Assembly (NCBI GenBank): GCA_932521025.1
Contig: OW051468.1
Coordinates: 2,790,064 to 2,854,063 of the forward strand
DNA from: Oscheius onirici
Taxonomy: Eukaryota > Nematoda > Chromadorea > Rhabditida > Rhabditidae
DNA: 64,000 bases
Direction: 5' to 3'
Positions 10,061 to 21,353 of the stretch are shown here, piece by piece (position 1 is the first letter of the stretch; every line of letters starts with the position of its first letter). The notes beneath the pieces are model-generated. The model worked only from the letters and a program-made list of their open reading frames with translations. It was not told where the DNA came from and did not search any database. The position numbers and the translations under genes are program-made.

Positions 10061-11231
10061 CTAAACTGTGCGCCTACTCTCACGAAACTGACAAACTGAG
10101 CGCCAGCTCTGACCAAACGGACCAAATTCCTCCCTTCTCATCTCGTGCTCGATCTTCAGGATGCCGTCCTTCAACGTCAAAGTCAACTTCGAAAAGTCGC
10201 TCTCCAGCGTCAGAAGTCTCTCCTCGCGAACTGAATTGTGAGGTGCAAGAAATTCGAATGAATTCAAACCTTGGTCTTCCGGCAGGTAGATGAATTCGTG
10301 GTAGAAGTCGTCCAATCTGTATCGTTCGCCATCCTCCATTTCCTCGTACTCCCTCACCAGCTTTTTGAACATTTCCTCCAAGAGTCCATCGGGGTTGAGA
10401 TGTCCGATTTGCCTGAGGAGCGACCAAAAGAATCCTCCATCGTAGGATTTTGTAATCCAGACCTTCGTGTGCTTCAGGATTGGAAGGAAAGACTCGTGCG
10501 GCTGCAGCAGATCGTCAATGTTCCTGGCGACGACCATTCCGTTGTGATCGACAGCAGAATATATGACCAGACCGACCGGCTTTTCCTTCTGAAGGAACTG
10601 CAGGAGACGATCATCATGACGGCACAGATTCTGGCGGGATTGCTGAGTACCATGTTTTTGGCCAGAGTCTTCAGTACAGTCCAGCCGTCTTTGCACAGTT
10701 TCCAAGTGACTGTAAGCGCTCCGAGTTTGAAGTTGTACTTGTCGAGGGCCGTATGCAAAAAATCAACCCAACCGTCTTTTACTTCATAACAACGGTGTAT
10801 CTGACACTTTCCTTGCTGAAAATTTCTAAGTTGTACACTTTTCGAGGATCAGACGGACAGAGGGAGACAGAAAAAACTCACATTTACAGCAATGCAGTCG
10901 AACACCTCGTAACTGTCGGATCGTAGGTGCTGCTTGGAATGATCTTCTCGATGCCGATTGTACGGGCGCTGATCTCCTTGTTGACCAGCAGGAGATTGTG
11001 CTGGGTCTCAAGATCACACAGTTGGACAATTCGCTCGAAGACGTCCGGAAGGCGGACAACTTCCATAGCTGGTTCCTCGAAAACTCCTCCTTCGGATGGA
11101 GCACGTCGTCTTCGGCCGAAACCTCCATCGTCTTCACTTCAGTCTCGTATCCGGCTTTCTTTTTCTTCATCTCGGCAACCAGGCGAGCGACTCCGTCGAA
11201 GTCTCCATTGATCGCCAGCGTCGTCTTCTGA
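10061..11231 (-). pseudogene. F-box-like protein gene with disrupted frames
   Basis: The minus strand encodes pieces of one protein in different frames. An upstream piece is at 11229-11090. An F-box-like segment starts at 11066 (MEVVRLPDVFERIVQLCDL then LLLVNKEISART). Then a frame change leads to SYEVFDCIAVN and a GT-AG intron. A second exon (DGWVDFLHTALDKYNFKLGAL) begins near 10817, and a further frame change near 10660 opens a 200-residue segment to 10061 (GLVIYSAVDHNGMVV, FHEFIYLPEDQG-like). F-box proteins recruit substrates to SCF ubiquitin ligases. Two or three shifts suggest a decaying paralogue or indel errors. An 80-90-base intron in the second exon could explain one of them. Confidence 0.5.
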
Positions 11232-12013
11232 ACATTTGAATTTTGACAGGGAAGTCGATGATACTAACCGAAAGACGACATGAAGAGATCTTGGTTCTTG
11301 CTCTGGAGTTCTAAAACAGAAGGGTAAGTCACTGTCATTCGCTGTCCGTTTTCAAAGTAGTTCCACCAAGACAGCCACTGGTAAACACAACCAGAAGAAA
11401 ACTCGATGTACTTACCAGAATAAGCGCAAAGTTAGGAAAGAACGAACATCCTGACGAGGCGAGACTTCGTAAAGAGGCGATACACTGCAATAGTCGCTGA
11501 CGCTCACTGCTTGAAGAATAGCTCTTTCCTAGAAACTTTCGCTTTCCTCACTTTTTAAAGACTAGTTAAGTTTTTCTAAAAACCATAAATTTTTGAAAAC
11601 TAGTGTTTTTTGTTTAAAAAAAACTTTAATATTTTATTAACAGATTAACGGAGTTCTGATGTATGAGAGCAATTGGGTTTTTGTATCCTCTTTTCATCTC
11701 CTCTATCCATTTTCCTCGACATTTTCCCATGCCATCTCTCCCCCCAGGTGCCATCAGTGCCTCTGGCGGCGGGGGCGGCGTGTGCGTGGTGTTGATGCCT
11801 TGTCCCTCTCTCTTTACAACAACGATCCCGAGCACATCGATCCTGCAGACCTAGAGCACCGCCAATTATGTTTATATTTACTTGACACCTTCTCTATTTG
11901 TACAATTCCTTGTCTGGCTCCGCCGTCCATTTTTCTGAGTCAGCAAACGGCAGACACTTTTTTTCATGATTCGTACTTTTTCAAGGAAGTTTATCATTTT
12001 CAGGGGAAGCAGG
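11232..12013. other. Intergenic region between divergent genes
   Basis: No gene is supported. Exon-like sequence on the minus strand at 11267-11312, bounded by gttttag and gttagt, may be the 5' end of the F-box-like gene. The stretch 11660-11830 is CT-rich with a short GGC run. A TTTCAG acceptor at 12003 probably marks the 5' end of the next mRNA. Confidence 0.45.
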
Positions 12014-14178
12014 ATGGCACCTGCATATGTGCCGTGCTCCAGTTTAAAGGTTAGTTCTGATTGGGACTCTTCAAAATAGAATTCTGGCTCAAATTAGTCC
12101 TTTCTCAATTGCCCCCTCTGTACTTTCTCAAGTGACTGCTCGTACCCTTTATTCACACTTTCCAGTCAAAATCGCAAGGTTTTCGCTCAATGATGGTGAG
12201 AAAAGCTGTAGAGCAGATAAAATCCCTCAACTTTTGAGGAAGTCAAAAAATTTGAAACGGATCCTTTCACTCCCGAAATAATGGCTGAAAAACGCGCATA
12301 TGCCAACACAGTCACTATTTTTAGCTCAAAAACTCATTTTTGAGTTTTTTGTTGTTCAACAAAGTTGTAGAGAAACTCTAAATCTACAATTTTGTTGAAC
12401 GTCGAAAAGTTGAAGAAAGGCTTATTGTATCTGAAAACTTGGGTTTAAACTGGAGCATCATGAGTTTTTTCTAGAAACCGAATTTAGTATGAGCAGTCCT
12501 ACTTGAAGAGTTTCTCCAGTCTGTGAAATAAATTCCAGTAACAAGCAGTCCTTTGTTCGCAGCGAGAGTCCTGAACTTACTGAACGACCCATATATTCAG
12601 CCAAGTTCAACCGATTTTCAATATACGTTGACCATTGTTTGGTTGAGATCCATTATGGGTGATTCCAAAGGACTCGTAACGAACGAAAATGTGACTTCAA
12701 GTTCCAGTGTTTATTATAGTTCCTCAAAATCTGCTACTATTCCCACCTCTAGCACACGTTACAGCAGCAATTTTTCGGCATAGTTTTAAACTCTTGGAAG
12801 ACAACTGTCGCTTTAAAGGAACCTTTAGGTGGCCGGTCTGGTTGTGGCGGTGGTCGAGGTCCTGCTCTGTTTCGTGGCCGTCTACGGTCTCTGTCGAAAC
12901 TTTCATCTCTTCGGCTCTTCCTACTTCTTTTGGTTTGTAGTCGGTCAGACCCATTTTCATAGATAAACGAGAAATCTTTACAGGAATCCTCTCAGTGATA
13001 GTCATTCTCCTGGCTATTGCCCTCCTTCTATACGCAATCTACCGAGAAAAGCCGAGATGGCTGATTCCGCACATCAGCGCCCAGATCTTCCTCATTCTCT
13101 TCCTCATTATTGTCGCCATCGTTGTAGCAATACTTCTGATCTTCGGAGCCTACAGAGGAATAAGGAATCTGCTCGGAGTCTCGAATTACTACATGAGCGA
13201 TGACTGTAAGTTGGAGTGAGATTGTAGACAACCGAAAAACCTTTATGTTTGGTGCTTTTCATATCGAACCAAGTCTGTCATCAACATTTTGTAAAGGTTA
13301 TTCTGAGTCCCAAAAATTGAAGACAAACTGGAGGTTGGACTGGTAAGACCTAGAAAAAGTTTAGTTATGTTTTGTACACCACCGCCCTCTGATTCTGTAG
13401 TTTTCTGTACCTGCAATTGAACTTTTGAACCTAAGAAAATATGAGTACCTGAACAATAATCTCCTTTGGTTGGTCAGTACTTCGAGCCAGGCTATGCAAA
13501 AAAAACATTTTAAGAGCTGTTCACACGGTAGCTCACGGCAGGATACAGTCAAACGTTTTGTATATCCAGCAATCGTTTCTCATAATAAGAGCTAGTCTCT
13601 ACCAATTCTTTTCAATCTAGTTCTCCCCGAATTGATTCTTCTGAACCGATAGTGAGGACCCGAAAGTACGTACAGCCCTAATTATTTTTCACGTCAACTT
13701 TGGAACGTAAAGCCTCTGGGGATGTGGCCCCTTCAGGAAAGGCTCCGCAATAGTGGCGGTCACAAGACTGCGCTGGAGCTTCGCTCACAGGTTCCTCCAG
13801 GATTCGGATAGAAACTTTACCCTTTAGCTTACCTTTACCTTATTAGAATGCAACTTCCATCAGTTTACCCTCAATACTGACAGTTTCAGCCACCTTCCTG
13901 ATGGGCATCATGATCATCGTCATCTACCTCATAATCGCCATTATCGAGTGCTTCTTCCTGTACATTGTCTGGAACCTTTACAAGTACTCCTGTCAAAATT
14001 TTTATCGAAAATGACTTTTAGACACCTTCGCAACTACGAGACGATGGGCTACTATGGCGGTGAGGAGGACAAGAACCTCCAATGGCAGTCGGCCGGAATT
14101 TTGCCAAAGGACAACAAGCACGGATCTCCGACTATGGGAGACGTCTATCCTTACGGCGAGAAGGACAACATGATCTGA
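12014..14178 (+). CDS. Four-pass membrane protein, nematode type
   Basis: Exons 12014-12049, 12829-12943, 12984-13205, 13890-13983 and 14022-14178 give 207 residues. Four hydrophobic segments lie at about residues 12-34, 48-66, 80-107 and 124-150, followed by a soluble tail with GGEEDKNLQWQ and several Tyr/Gly/Pro positions. The topology and Tyr-containing tail recall LAPTM4-type or other small tetraspan proteins of endosomal membranes, but I cannot assign a family. The 12-residue first exon (MAPAYVPCSSLK) is inferred from the TTTCAG acceptor at 12003, the donor after 12049 and correct phase. The donor of exon 2 (12943) was chosen because it alone keeps frame with exon 3. Intron 1 (779 bases) contains a hairpin repeat. 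Confidence 0.75.
12354..12400. repeat. Hairpin repeat inside intron
   Basis: The arms GTTCAACAAAGTTGTAG (12354-12370) and 12384-12400 are reverse complements with one mismatch and a 13-base loop. The core word caaagttgtag recurs in a similar hairpin at 59602-59682 and as a single arm near 58540. Confidence 0.7.
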
Positions 14179-15068
14179 GAGAGGAATTGTAATAAGGTTT
14201 CGATTAAACGTCTATTTGCTTGCCTTTTTTGTCGACAAGGGACTGAGAGACAGAGTAGTTCAAAGTTCTATTTACTTTCCTTCCTCGTCGTCGTACTGAA
14301 CAGAACATCTACAGGAATGAAGACAGTCTTGGCTTGTTCTTCTCGCTCTTTTGCCAAGATCTTCTTCCGCTACCTGTCCACAATTGGCAGAAGCAGCGGC
14401 ACGATGACGGAATACACAGGCGTCCAGACGACATACTCGGTCATAATAGCAAACTACGATTGGCTTCCAAGGGTGAATAACTAAAATTATTGTCGATTAC
14501 CTCACGGGTTGTGCGTCGAACTTGTTTTCTTTTCTTCGATTTTTTAGTCAGGTTTTCTTTTTTTCTGGAACAGACGATAAATGAGTATTCCTATGAGAGA
14601 ATACGAGGATTTGACTTTTGTAAGAGCTATTGTTCTCTTTTTGTTCAGTTGCGTAGTTCACACAAAAGTATTGTTCTCTTTTTGTTCGGTCAGTAAAACA
14701 GGGCAAAGACAAATCCCTTTCTCTTCAAAGTATCCACTTTTTCACAAATCCAGATGTGTGAACTGCTTGAACGGAGATGATCGATGTAGTTCAAACAGAA
14801 AGAATTTCTGCTATTATTTGCATCTTTGCGACCTGACCAGAAAATACTGAGAAGAGATATACCTCAGAAATCATAAACAAAAGAAACAGCATTCGGTTGG
14901 GGGACATAGATTTGTTCGATACTCTCTTTTTGTAGAATCACTCATCTACGAACCTCGGAGAGAGGACACGAGATGATCGTCACGGCCGTCTAGCCATCTT
15001 GTGAGACGGAATAGTATTGAGAGTAATCCGTTCAAGAACAAATATGAACAGCATGAAAACGTTTCTAC
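14179..15068. other. Intergenic region
   Basis: Apart from the small minus-strand candidate at 14268-14444, no gene is supported. The sequence is AT-rich with short repeated words (tattgttctctttttgttc occurs twice near 14625-14690). Confidence 0.4.
14268..14444 (-). pseudogene. Candidate small membrane protein ORF with an in-frame TAG
   Basis: From the ATG at 14444 the minus strand reads 24 residues (MTEYVVWTPVYSVIVPLLLP then IVDR), a TAG at 14370-14372, and then 33 more codons in the same frame (RKKILAKEREEQAK, FIPVDVLFS) to a TAG at 14268. A hydrophobic segment followed by a charged helix looks like a one-pass small protein. It may be a broken gene, a readthrough product or chance. No known family is recognised. 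Confidence 0.3.
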
Positions 15069-15638
15069 TCAGCTAAAAAAAATCTGAAGGTGGCTGGGTA
15101 CAACGCTGGTCGGGGCAGCCGTGTTTAGAAGTGTTTCAGCGGCGTCTAGCAGATCAGTGTACCCGATGAGATCATCAGGGTCAGCCGGAGCGTAGACAGC
15201 AACTATCCGTATGATTGCATTCTTGTGACGTAGCTCCAAGACAGCCAGCCTCGGTGAGAATACGTGGAACGAGTCGAATAGTGGGACCATTGATGGAGCA
15301 ACGATGAAGCCTACTCCTCCGTGCGAGTTCAGTAACCTGTCGCTATGCCACATCAGAGATCCAGAAGACGTCAGAGTGACGATATCAATCTGAGGTCTAC
15401 GGACTTCAGTCAGTACTAGCACATCGTCTGGAACAGCAAGAGAATATGTCTTACGTTTCCTCAGAACGTGCATGTACTGCTTCTCCATCTCGTTAGTCCA
15501 CTTGAGCGTTCGGCATCGAAGTTGTATCGTTATCTGTCTTTTACAACAGTCAATGAGATGATACTCTCTATTCTTGAATTCTTGATCACTAAGCTGAAAA
15601 ACATTATTAGTTTCGGGAGAATCAGGAGGTTTTGGCAC
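15069..15638 (-). mobile_element. LINE ORF fragment, endonuclease (EEP) domain
   Basis: A 189-codon open frame contains a region typical of the AP-endonuclease-like (exonuclease-endonuclease-phosphatase) domain of RTE/CR1-type non-LTR retrotransposons: CRTLKWTNEME, HGGVGFIVAPSMVPL, PRLAVLELRHKNAIIRIVAVYAPAD. The frame stops before the DFN catalytic block, so this is a truncated 5' portion with no reverse transcriptase next to it. Such endonucleases nick target DNA for target-primed reverse transcription. Another fragment, from the reverse transcriptase end of such a LINE, lies at 30.3-30.8 kb. Confidence 0.75.
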
Positions 15639-15997
15639 TCATTTTGATAAGCTTTACACGATGTTCAGAATGGGTTTTTTTCTGTAAAATAATATAAAAA
15701 AGGTTTTTTTCCGACAGAAGTGGAGACGTTGCTCCCTTCTCCGACTGGAGTTTGTCGACCAGAACGGACAATTGTTAGCAATAGATATGCCCTAGGCATT
15801 CCCAATGGTGTAGCGGTTGATTTGAGAGAGACGCAGTCTCGTATTATGTAGAGCATAACCATCACTAAAGAACCTCAGTCTAACTTCTACTTTCATTCCC
15901 TTAGAGTAATGACAAGGATATCAGTATCATGTTCATTGAGAGTATCACTACAGGGATAATTAAAAGTAGAGAAGGAGAGAGATTGAATGTAGGTTAG

Positions 15998-16236
15998 TGT
16001 TATGTCTGAGACTTTCAGACTAACGCAATTTGTGGTGAACACGTAGGCTTGGTTTTATATTCAAGTTTATTATGAAATAAGAGAAATATAACAACGACCA
16101 CTCAGTGTGGTAACCAACAACAGAACTCAAGAACTAGGGACATTCAAAGACTGCGCGTAGAGCAATTGGGTTACTGTACAATTGCGACGGGGCCATAATG
16201 ATTGGCGGGAAATATGAAATGTGTGACGATACAACA
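15998..16236 (-). repeat. 3' LTR (complete)
   Basis: In element orientation the 239-base LTR begins TGTTGTATCG and ends GACATAACA, giving TGTT...AACA terminal inverted repeats. It is preceded by the purine-rich ttaaagaggggagg (16237-16250). Its last 60 bases are repeated at 18950-19012. Confidence 0.85.
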
Positions 16237-16850
16237 CCTCCCCTCTTTAAGAGAATGAGTGGGGAAAAAGAAAGAATAGATTGGACGGGTCACCCCAAAA
16301 ATGATCGGCTTGTCGTGAGCTTGACGGTGACGGTTGAACTGGCGTCTTGTAGGTGACTGGCGTCGCGGTGTTGCTGTCTCTTCGCCTTGCGTGGTCAGAA
16401 GTTGTCCCTTGAACGTCTTGTCGGCTTGTCTCGGAGTCCTCTGATGTCGTAGTGCGGCTGGTGGAACATGAGAAGGCATCGTCGTTGAGCATCGGAGCGC
16501 GGAAGATCCCTCTCGAGTAGTTGTCAGAGCAGCAGCAGTAGTCGACCTCAGCATCGGCTTCGACATCGGCAAACCTCAAATGGATCTGATTGACTCGGAA
16601 ACTCTGGGTTTCCTTGACTTTTCGATGACAACCCTTGTTGTTGTCAATTTGTCCTTGAATTCGATTGCTAGTCGAATTTGACACGTTACTTGGAGCTTGG
16701 GCAGGCTTCTCCTCCCTTTTCAGCGTTTGCTCCTTCAAATCTTTCTCGATTTTGACTTTCGATGCAGACTTCGCATCCTTTTGAGAATTTACGCGATTTT
16801 TAGCGAAAATTTCGATTTCCTTGTTCATTCCGGGCCAGAAACAAGCCTTT
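16237..16850 (-). pseudogene. Integrase-side remnant of the LTR element
   Basis: On the minus strand the words ACFWPGMNKEIEIFAKN, following a GIVRLKQMAKK-like stretch, match the HHCC zinc-binding region of Ty3/gypsy integrases, but the frame then runs into K-, S- and Q-rich sequence without the DDE core. This marks the left part of the internal deletion. Confidence 0.65.
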
Positions 16851-18318
16851 TTAGCCATTTGTTTCAGCCGAACGATTCCGAGATAACAAAATTCTTGCAG
16901 AATCTTTGAATGCTCTCAACTTTCCAGGAATGATGACTCGTCTTCCAAGCATCAGGCAGTTCTCCACGACAGAAATCTCGGATTTTCGATCAAAGTAAGA
17001 CTTTTTAAAACTTCTATGCCTTTCAGAAACTTCTGGCCAATTGTTTTCCTTGGACCTTTGGAAAATCTCGTGCAGAATTCGATCTTTTTGCGTTGCCTCA
17101 CGCAGTTGATTTGCCGTGACGGGCAATCTTCGAATAGCACCCTGGAAACATCGTTTTTCGTCATTTTTTGACGTAAATTTGGTCTTTTCCTTCGACTCGA
17201 GTCCCAAACCGGGCTCTCTAACCTTTTTCGACAGGAATCCACCATTTTCGGAGCCTTTGTTCTTGGATTTTGACACATATCCGACGAAGTTCATCTTGTC
17301 AAGTCCTTCTCTCACTTTCGAGGACTGCTGCAGCCATTCCAATCCCAATAAGTCTAGCTTACCGTTTGACACAACATTGGCATCACCAACGCCTTTTTCA
17401 CCACAGATCTCGAACTTACATCGAATCATGCCTTTTACTGGCAAATCCATTTGCAGCCTCCAGCTGCATCCCATGTGATTTTATCTCGAGAAAACCAATC
17501 TTTTTCCAGGTTTTTTTTTCCGTTACGAGGGTCACATCCGCTCCCGTGTCGACTTGGAAGGCTATTTCTTTGCCATTTATCATCACGTCTGTGTATCGAC
17601 GAACTGCGTCTACGTGGCTCATCTCTTTCATTCCGACGATCATTTCAGACTCGTCGACGATCGTGTTTATCCGACCTTTTCTTCCTCGTTCGTCGTCTCG
17701 CGAGAAGTTCTTCTTGTAACAATCCTCGGCACTGTGGCCGGCTTTTCCACAATTTTGACAGGATTCCTCGCTATTCCTCCTGCATTCCCTGGCAAAATGA
17801 CCTTCTTTGCCGCAGGTCCAACAGCTTTTGGCTTGGTAAGACTTTTTACCCAAAACCTTGTTCACCTCTGTCAAAACATCATTCATTCCTCTTCCAGAAA
17901 TGAGATCCCCATCCTTTTGGTACGATCTGAGCCTCTTTAGCTCACCAATGATTTCCAGCAATGTCACTTCCTGTTTTTCAGCAGCCTTTTTGTCTGCAAG
18001 TGACAACAACACTGGTAGATACTGAGCATCTTCAGCTCCTTTCAGTCCAATCATAAATCTTAAGACTTTTTGACCTTCGATCGTGATCTTTTCCATGTTC
18101 TTATGGAATTTTTCGCTGATACGATCCCCGTATGCCTGGTCAGCTTCACCTTGAGGCTTGTCAAGGGCTTCGGTCCAGCACATGTATTGTCGAGTGAAAA
18201 TCGACTCGGGAATGTCGAAAAGATCCTTCAGAATCGTCACACTTTCTGTGAACTTCAGGTCGACGAATGTCTTCGGTAAGATGTGATTGACAAATCTACG
18301 ATAGCATTCTTTGTCCAA
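16851..18318 (-). pseudogene. gag zinc knuckle and protease remnant
   Basis: From 18318 leftward a 300-codon frame contains a gag-like helical region, two CCHC knuckles (CWTCGKEGHFAREC and CQNCGKAGHSAEDC) and the retropepsin active site DTGADVTLV. A frameshift near 17450 moves the protease C-terminus (LDLLGLEWL) into a second frame that runs to 16851. After about 60 residues of low-similarity sequence it reads ATQKDRILHEIF, normally located after RNase H, so RT and RNase H have been deleted. Confidence 0.8.
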
Positions 18319-18660
18319 CCGTTCGGTTAGAAGTCGTAGCCGTGTTTTGTCATCGAGACTTACTCAGTCTTCCATGAAAATGCTTTCATGACGAGCATAC
18401 CAGTCTGCAAACGTGTATTCCGTCTCCGGAACGAACGAAAATGTTGCTATTCGCTTACTCAACTCACTAATCAGCGATACAATGCTTCTCGAGCTTATTG
18501 ACTGTCCATTGCTTCCTGGAACATCACTGTTTCCTCCTTGTTCTCGATTTGCCAACTTTTGGATCAAATCCCTGTTCTGTTGCATCATTTCGGCCATCAT
18601 ATCCATGACTTTTGTCAACTGGGCCTGTGTGACGGGTTCACCACCCTCCTCCTCTTATGG
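18319..18660 (-). pseudogene. gag N-terminal remnant
   Basis: A frame on the minus strand reads AEMMQQNRDLIQKLANREQ and TFADWYARHESIF, typical of nematode Ty3/gypsy gag N-termini. It is interrupted by a TGA at 18364-18366 and continues in frame as LDDKTRLRLLTERLDKECYRR. This single stop separates it from the downstream gag frame. Confidence 0.7.
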
Positions 18661-18929
18661 TTCAACCATTTTTCAGGTCAACAGGACTCAAATCGCTTTG
18701 TTACCTGGCAAACTTGCCACGATGTTGTAAAACTGCCTTTTTTGAGAAAGTTTCACTCTTCTCCGCAGAATCGACGTATTACCCCTGAGAGGCACTTTAG
18801 TCGAAAATCGAGGCCTTTCCGGCAACAATTTGTCCTGAGGATTTCGAAGTGGCTCTACAAAAAGCTGTAGACCAAAAAGATGTGACAACAAGAGCTTTTC
18901 AGCTGTTGTTTCCAGGTTTTTCTCGAGTG

Positions 18930-18949
18930 AACTCGAATCTGATCGCCAA
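18930..18949 (-). other. Primer-binding-site-like sequence
   Basis: Immediately inside the 5' LTR remnant the element strand reads ttggcgatcagattcgag. A TGGCGA word directly after a CA-ending LTR is what Ty3/gypsy tRNA primer sites look like. The primer tRNA is not identified. Confidence 0.5.
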
Positions 18950-19018
18950 TGTTATGTCTGAGACTTTCAGACTAACGCAATTTGTGGTGAACACGTAGGC
19001 TTGGTTTTATATTTTTTT

Positions 19019-19376
19019 AGGCATCTGATAGCTACCTTTTCCTTGTTGCGTTGCCCTTTCTTTTGTTTTCAGGAAGTGTCGACAAAAAATGCGGTCGTTC
19101 TACTGTGTTAAGCTGGCTTTGAGGAATTCATGGTGATCAGGAAGACCAATTGAGACGGTTGGATCACGTTGTGGAAGACCGAGAAATGTTGTTAAAACGT
19201 TTTCAACAGCCTCCTTCGGCATCCAACTTATTTCTCCGCCTCCAAAAAGCTTGCTACTGTTGTCCAGACGCAATTCCTCAAAGCCAGCTTAACACAGTAG
19301 AACGACCACAGAACGACACTTCCTGAAAACAAAAGAAAGGGCAACCCAACAAGGAAAAGGTAGCTATCAGATGCCT
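19019..19376. repeat. Fold-back element with arms of about 105 bases
   Basis: The arm 19019-19126 (aggcatctgatagctacctt ...) is nearly identical to the reverse complement of 19272-19376 (... tagctatcagatgcct), with a spacer of about 145 bases. It directly abuts the truncated 5' LTR remnant. There is no ORF. It could be a MITE-like insertion that broke the LTR or a palindrome formed by an inverted duplication. Confidence 0.85.
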
Positions 19377-21353
19377 ATAAGTGACCGTCAGTAAATTTAG
19401 AGCATTGAGAACTACCAGTCTTCCCCAATTGGTCCTCGGGTCTCCAAAAACTGTACCAAACATCGCTGTGGATTCAAGGAGATACCGAAGGAACCAAGGA
19501 AAACCGAGCAGGACACCTTCTTTCGAAGGCTGTCAGTTGTGGCGGTTTCACAACTGACTGTCACATTGCCGTCTCTTTACTTTTCAAAAGAACGCTAATA
19601 TCGGTGGCGCTACTATCCACAATGTCTGATTGTCAGTGTCTACTGTAACTACCGTCGGAACAAGAAAAAGTAGAAACACCTGACCTGGTAGAGAGCAAAA
19701 CTCGAAGACGACCATTAGACTCTGGCGAAACTGACTTGGAAGAAGAGCATCTTATAATGTAGACTCGTCTCGACAAGTTAAAACTGGCTTTTTAGAATTT
19801 AGTCTTGACAAGTCTCGGCAAGTCGGAAACGCAGGCTTTTGAAAGTTGGAATACAAGAAAATTCACGTTTTTGATGTTTGAGCACTCGACAAATTATTTG
19901 ACGGTATCAAAATACGGTTTTCCATAACTCTAGCAAGTTCGTTGCCATCCTCTTTTGATCCGGTTATAAGGCTTCCTCAGCTCGTGTTCCAATCTCCAAC
20001 AGAGCCTTTCCATGACTCTGCATTGATTCAGAAGAACCCTTTCCGTCTCAATTTGTCAATCGCAGTCCAATACAGCTTCACTTTGGAAGGCATGATCAAA
20101 ATTTATGGAAGCTGGGTCTCCCGTTGTCGTTTTTACTCACTCAAATTTTTTGTGATTTGAACAGAACGATCCACTGTTTGTAGCCTTTAGACCCAAAAGG
20201 GCTTGACTTGACTGAACGGGAGCTTTGAGCGACCCACTGTTTCCAAAGGCTGTTCCAGCTCTGGCGATTTTCAGTTTCGTGATAGCCCTTTTCCAAAGCC
20301 AGTATTCGTGTGGTTTTTGACTCGCCCTACCCGTGCAGTCCCAATCTGTCCCTCGTTCCCGAAGCTTTCGGTAAACCTTTTTCTGTCCTACGACTCTCTT
20401 TCGACAACTCTGGTTTTTTATTCACTAAACTCTCAGAAATGGCTAAACGAATTTACTATCCGGAAGAAACGTAACGAAACTAATGAAGAATCTGTGTCGA
20501 CTTAGAAATTGGCGTCCAGCGTTGTGTCTCTTCCGTCTGCTGTGCTCGCTGCTTCTTTCCAAACTCGTGAGCCGCCTCGATTTCTCGGATTTGTTGTAGC
20601 GTTGAGACTATTTGCTTCTAAAAAGACTTTTTTGGTTATATATCTAAGAAAACACACAGCTAGACGAAGCTGTTCCAGTTTATTGTCAACCTGTGTGCGG
20701 GACGTGAACTGAACATTACGGGTGTCTGAAAATGGGAAATATAGAGAGAAAAGAGAAAATGCGAACCATTGAAAGAGAAATCAGCTCCGACTTCGAGAGG
20801 ATTGATATGAGGCGCAGAATAGACTCTGAAAAACAGGAGATTAAAAAGGGGATAGAAAAGTTATCATTTCTGGCATAATCAATTTTCGAAAAGTACTGTC
20901 TAGTTTTGGCTAAACGTGGTCTTGAAACAGCACTGACGATAAATAATCAATTTCAGCAAGTTTGCTGTGAAAGACAAGCCATTTCTCTGCGACTTTTGGA
21001 TTCGTTTTGCTTGATTTTAGAAGGAATCTGGATCAAGGAAGAAAAATCGTCGAAGAGAGTGCTAAAAAGAGCCGGGTTGGTCAGTATATTTTCCTCGAAA
21101 AACGCACGGTTTTCTCCAATGCTGGTACTTTCCTTTCGGCACGGTTTCCATCTTTGCGGCGCTGCTCGCGAGTCCTCTACAGACAACTCTATTCATCTAA
21201 ACTTGTTCTTTTTGCGAATTCCTGTCCAAATTCTCTAAGTATTCGTTTGAACATACAATTAGAATTTAAAAAAAGTAAGTAAGAAATATATTTACTGACA
21301 AAGTGAGTTAAATAGACATAGGTCAACAAAAATAAGGGAATGAATAACTCTTT
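19377..21353. other. Gene-poor stretch, probably transposon-derived
   Basis: I see no supported gene on either strand. A short hairpin (cagttgtg ... cacaactg) lies at about 19533-19556. The remainder is moderately AT-rich with no long open frame. The right end is the 3' region of PRP17. Confidence 0.4.

Larger units (their letters stand above)
15998..19012 (-). mobile_element. Ty3/gypsy-like LTR retrotransposon, internally deleted
   Basis: The element reads on the minus strand. The 3' LTR is 15998-16236. An internal region follows with gag, two zinc knuckles, a protease and the start of an integrase-type zinc domain. A 63-base remnant of the 5' LTR ends at 19012. Reverse transcriptase and RNase H are missing. 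Frames are broken by at least one stop and one shift, so the copy is dead. The polypurine tract lies just inside the 3' LTR and a primer-binding-site-like sequence just inside the 5' LTR remnant. No target duplication can be tested because the right end is truncated. Confidence 0.85.

Noticed and set aside
16171-16858. Independent host genes suggested by 130-200-codon minus-strand frames
   Set aside because: The integrase-type WPGMNKEIE block and position inside an LTR pair show they belong to the retroelement.
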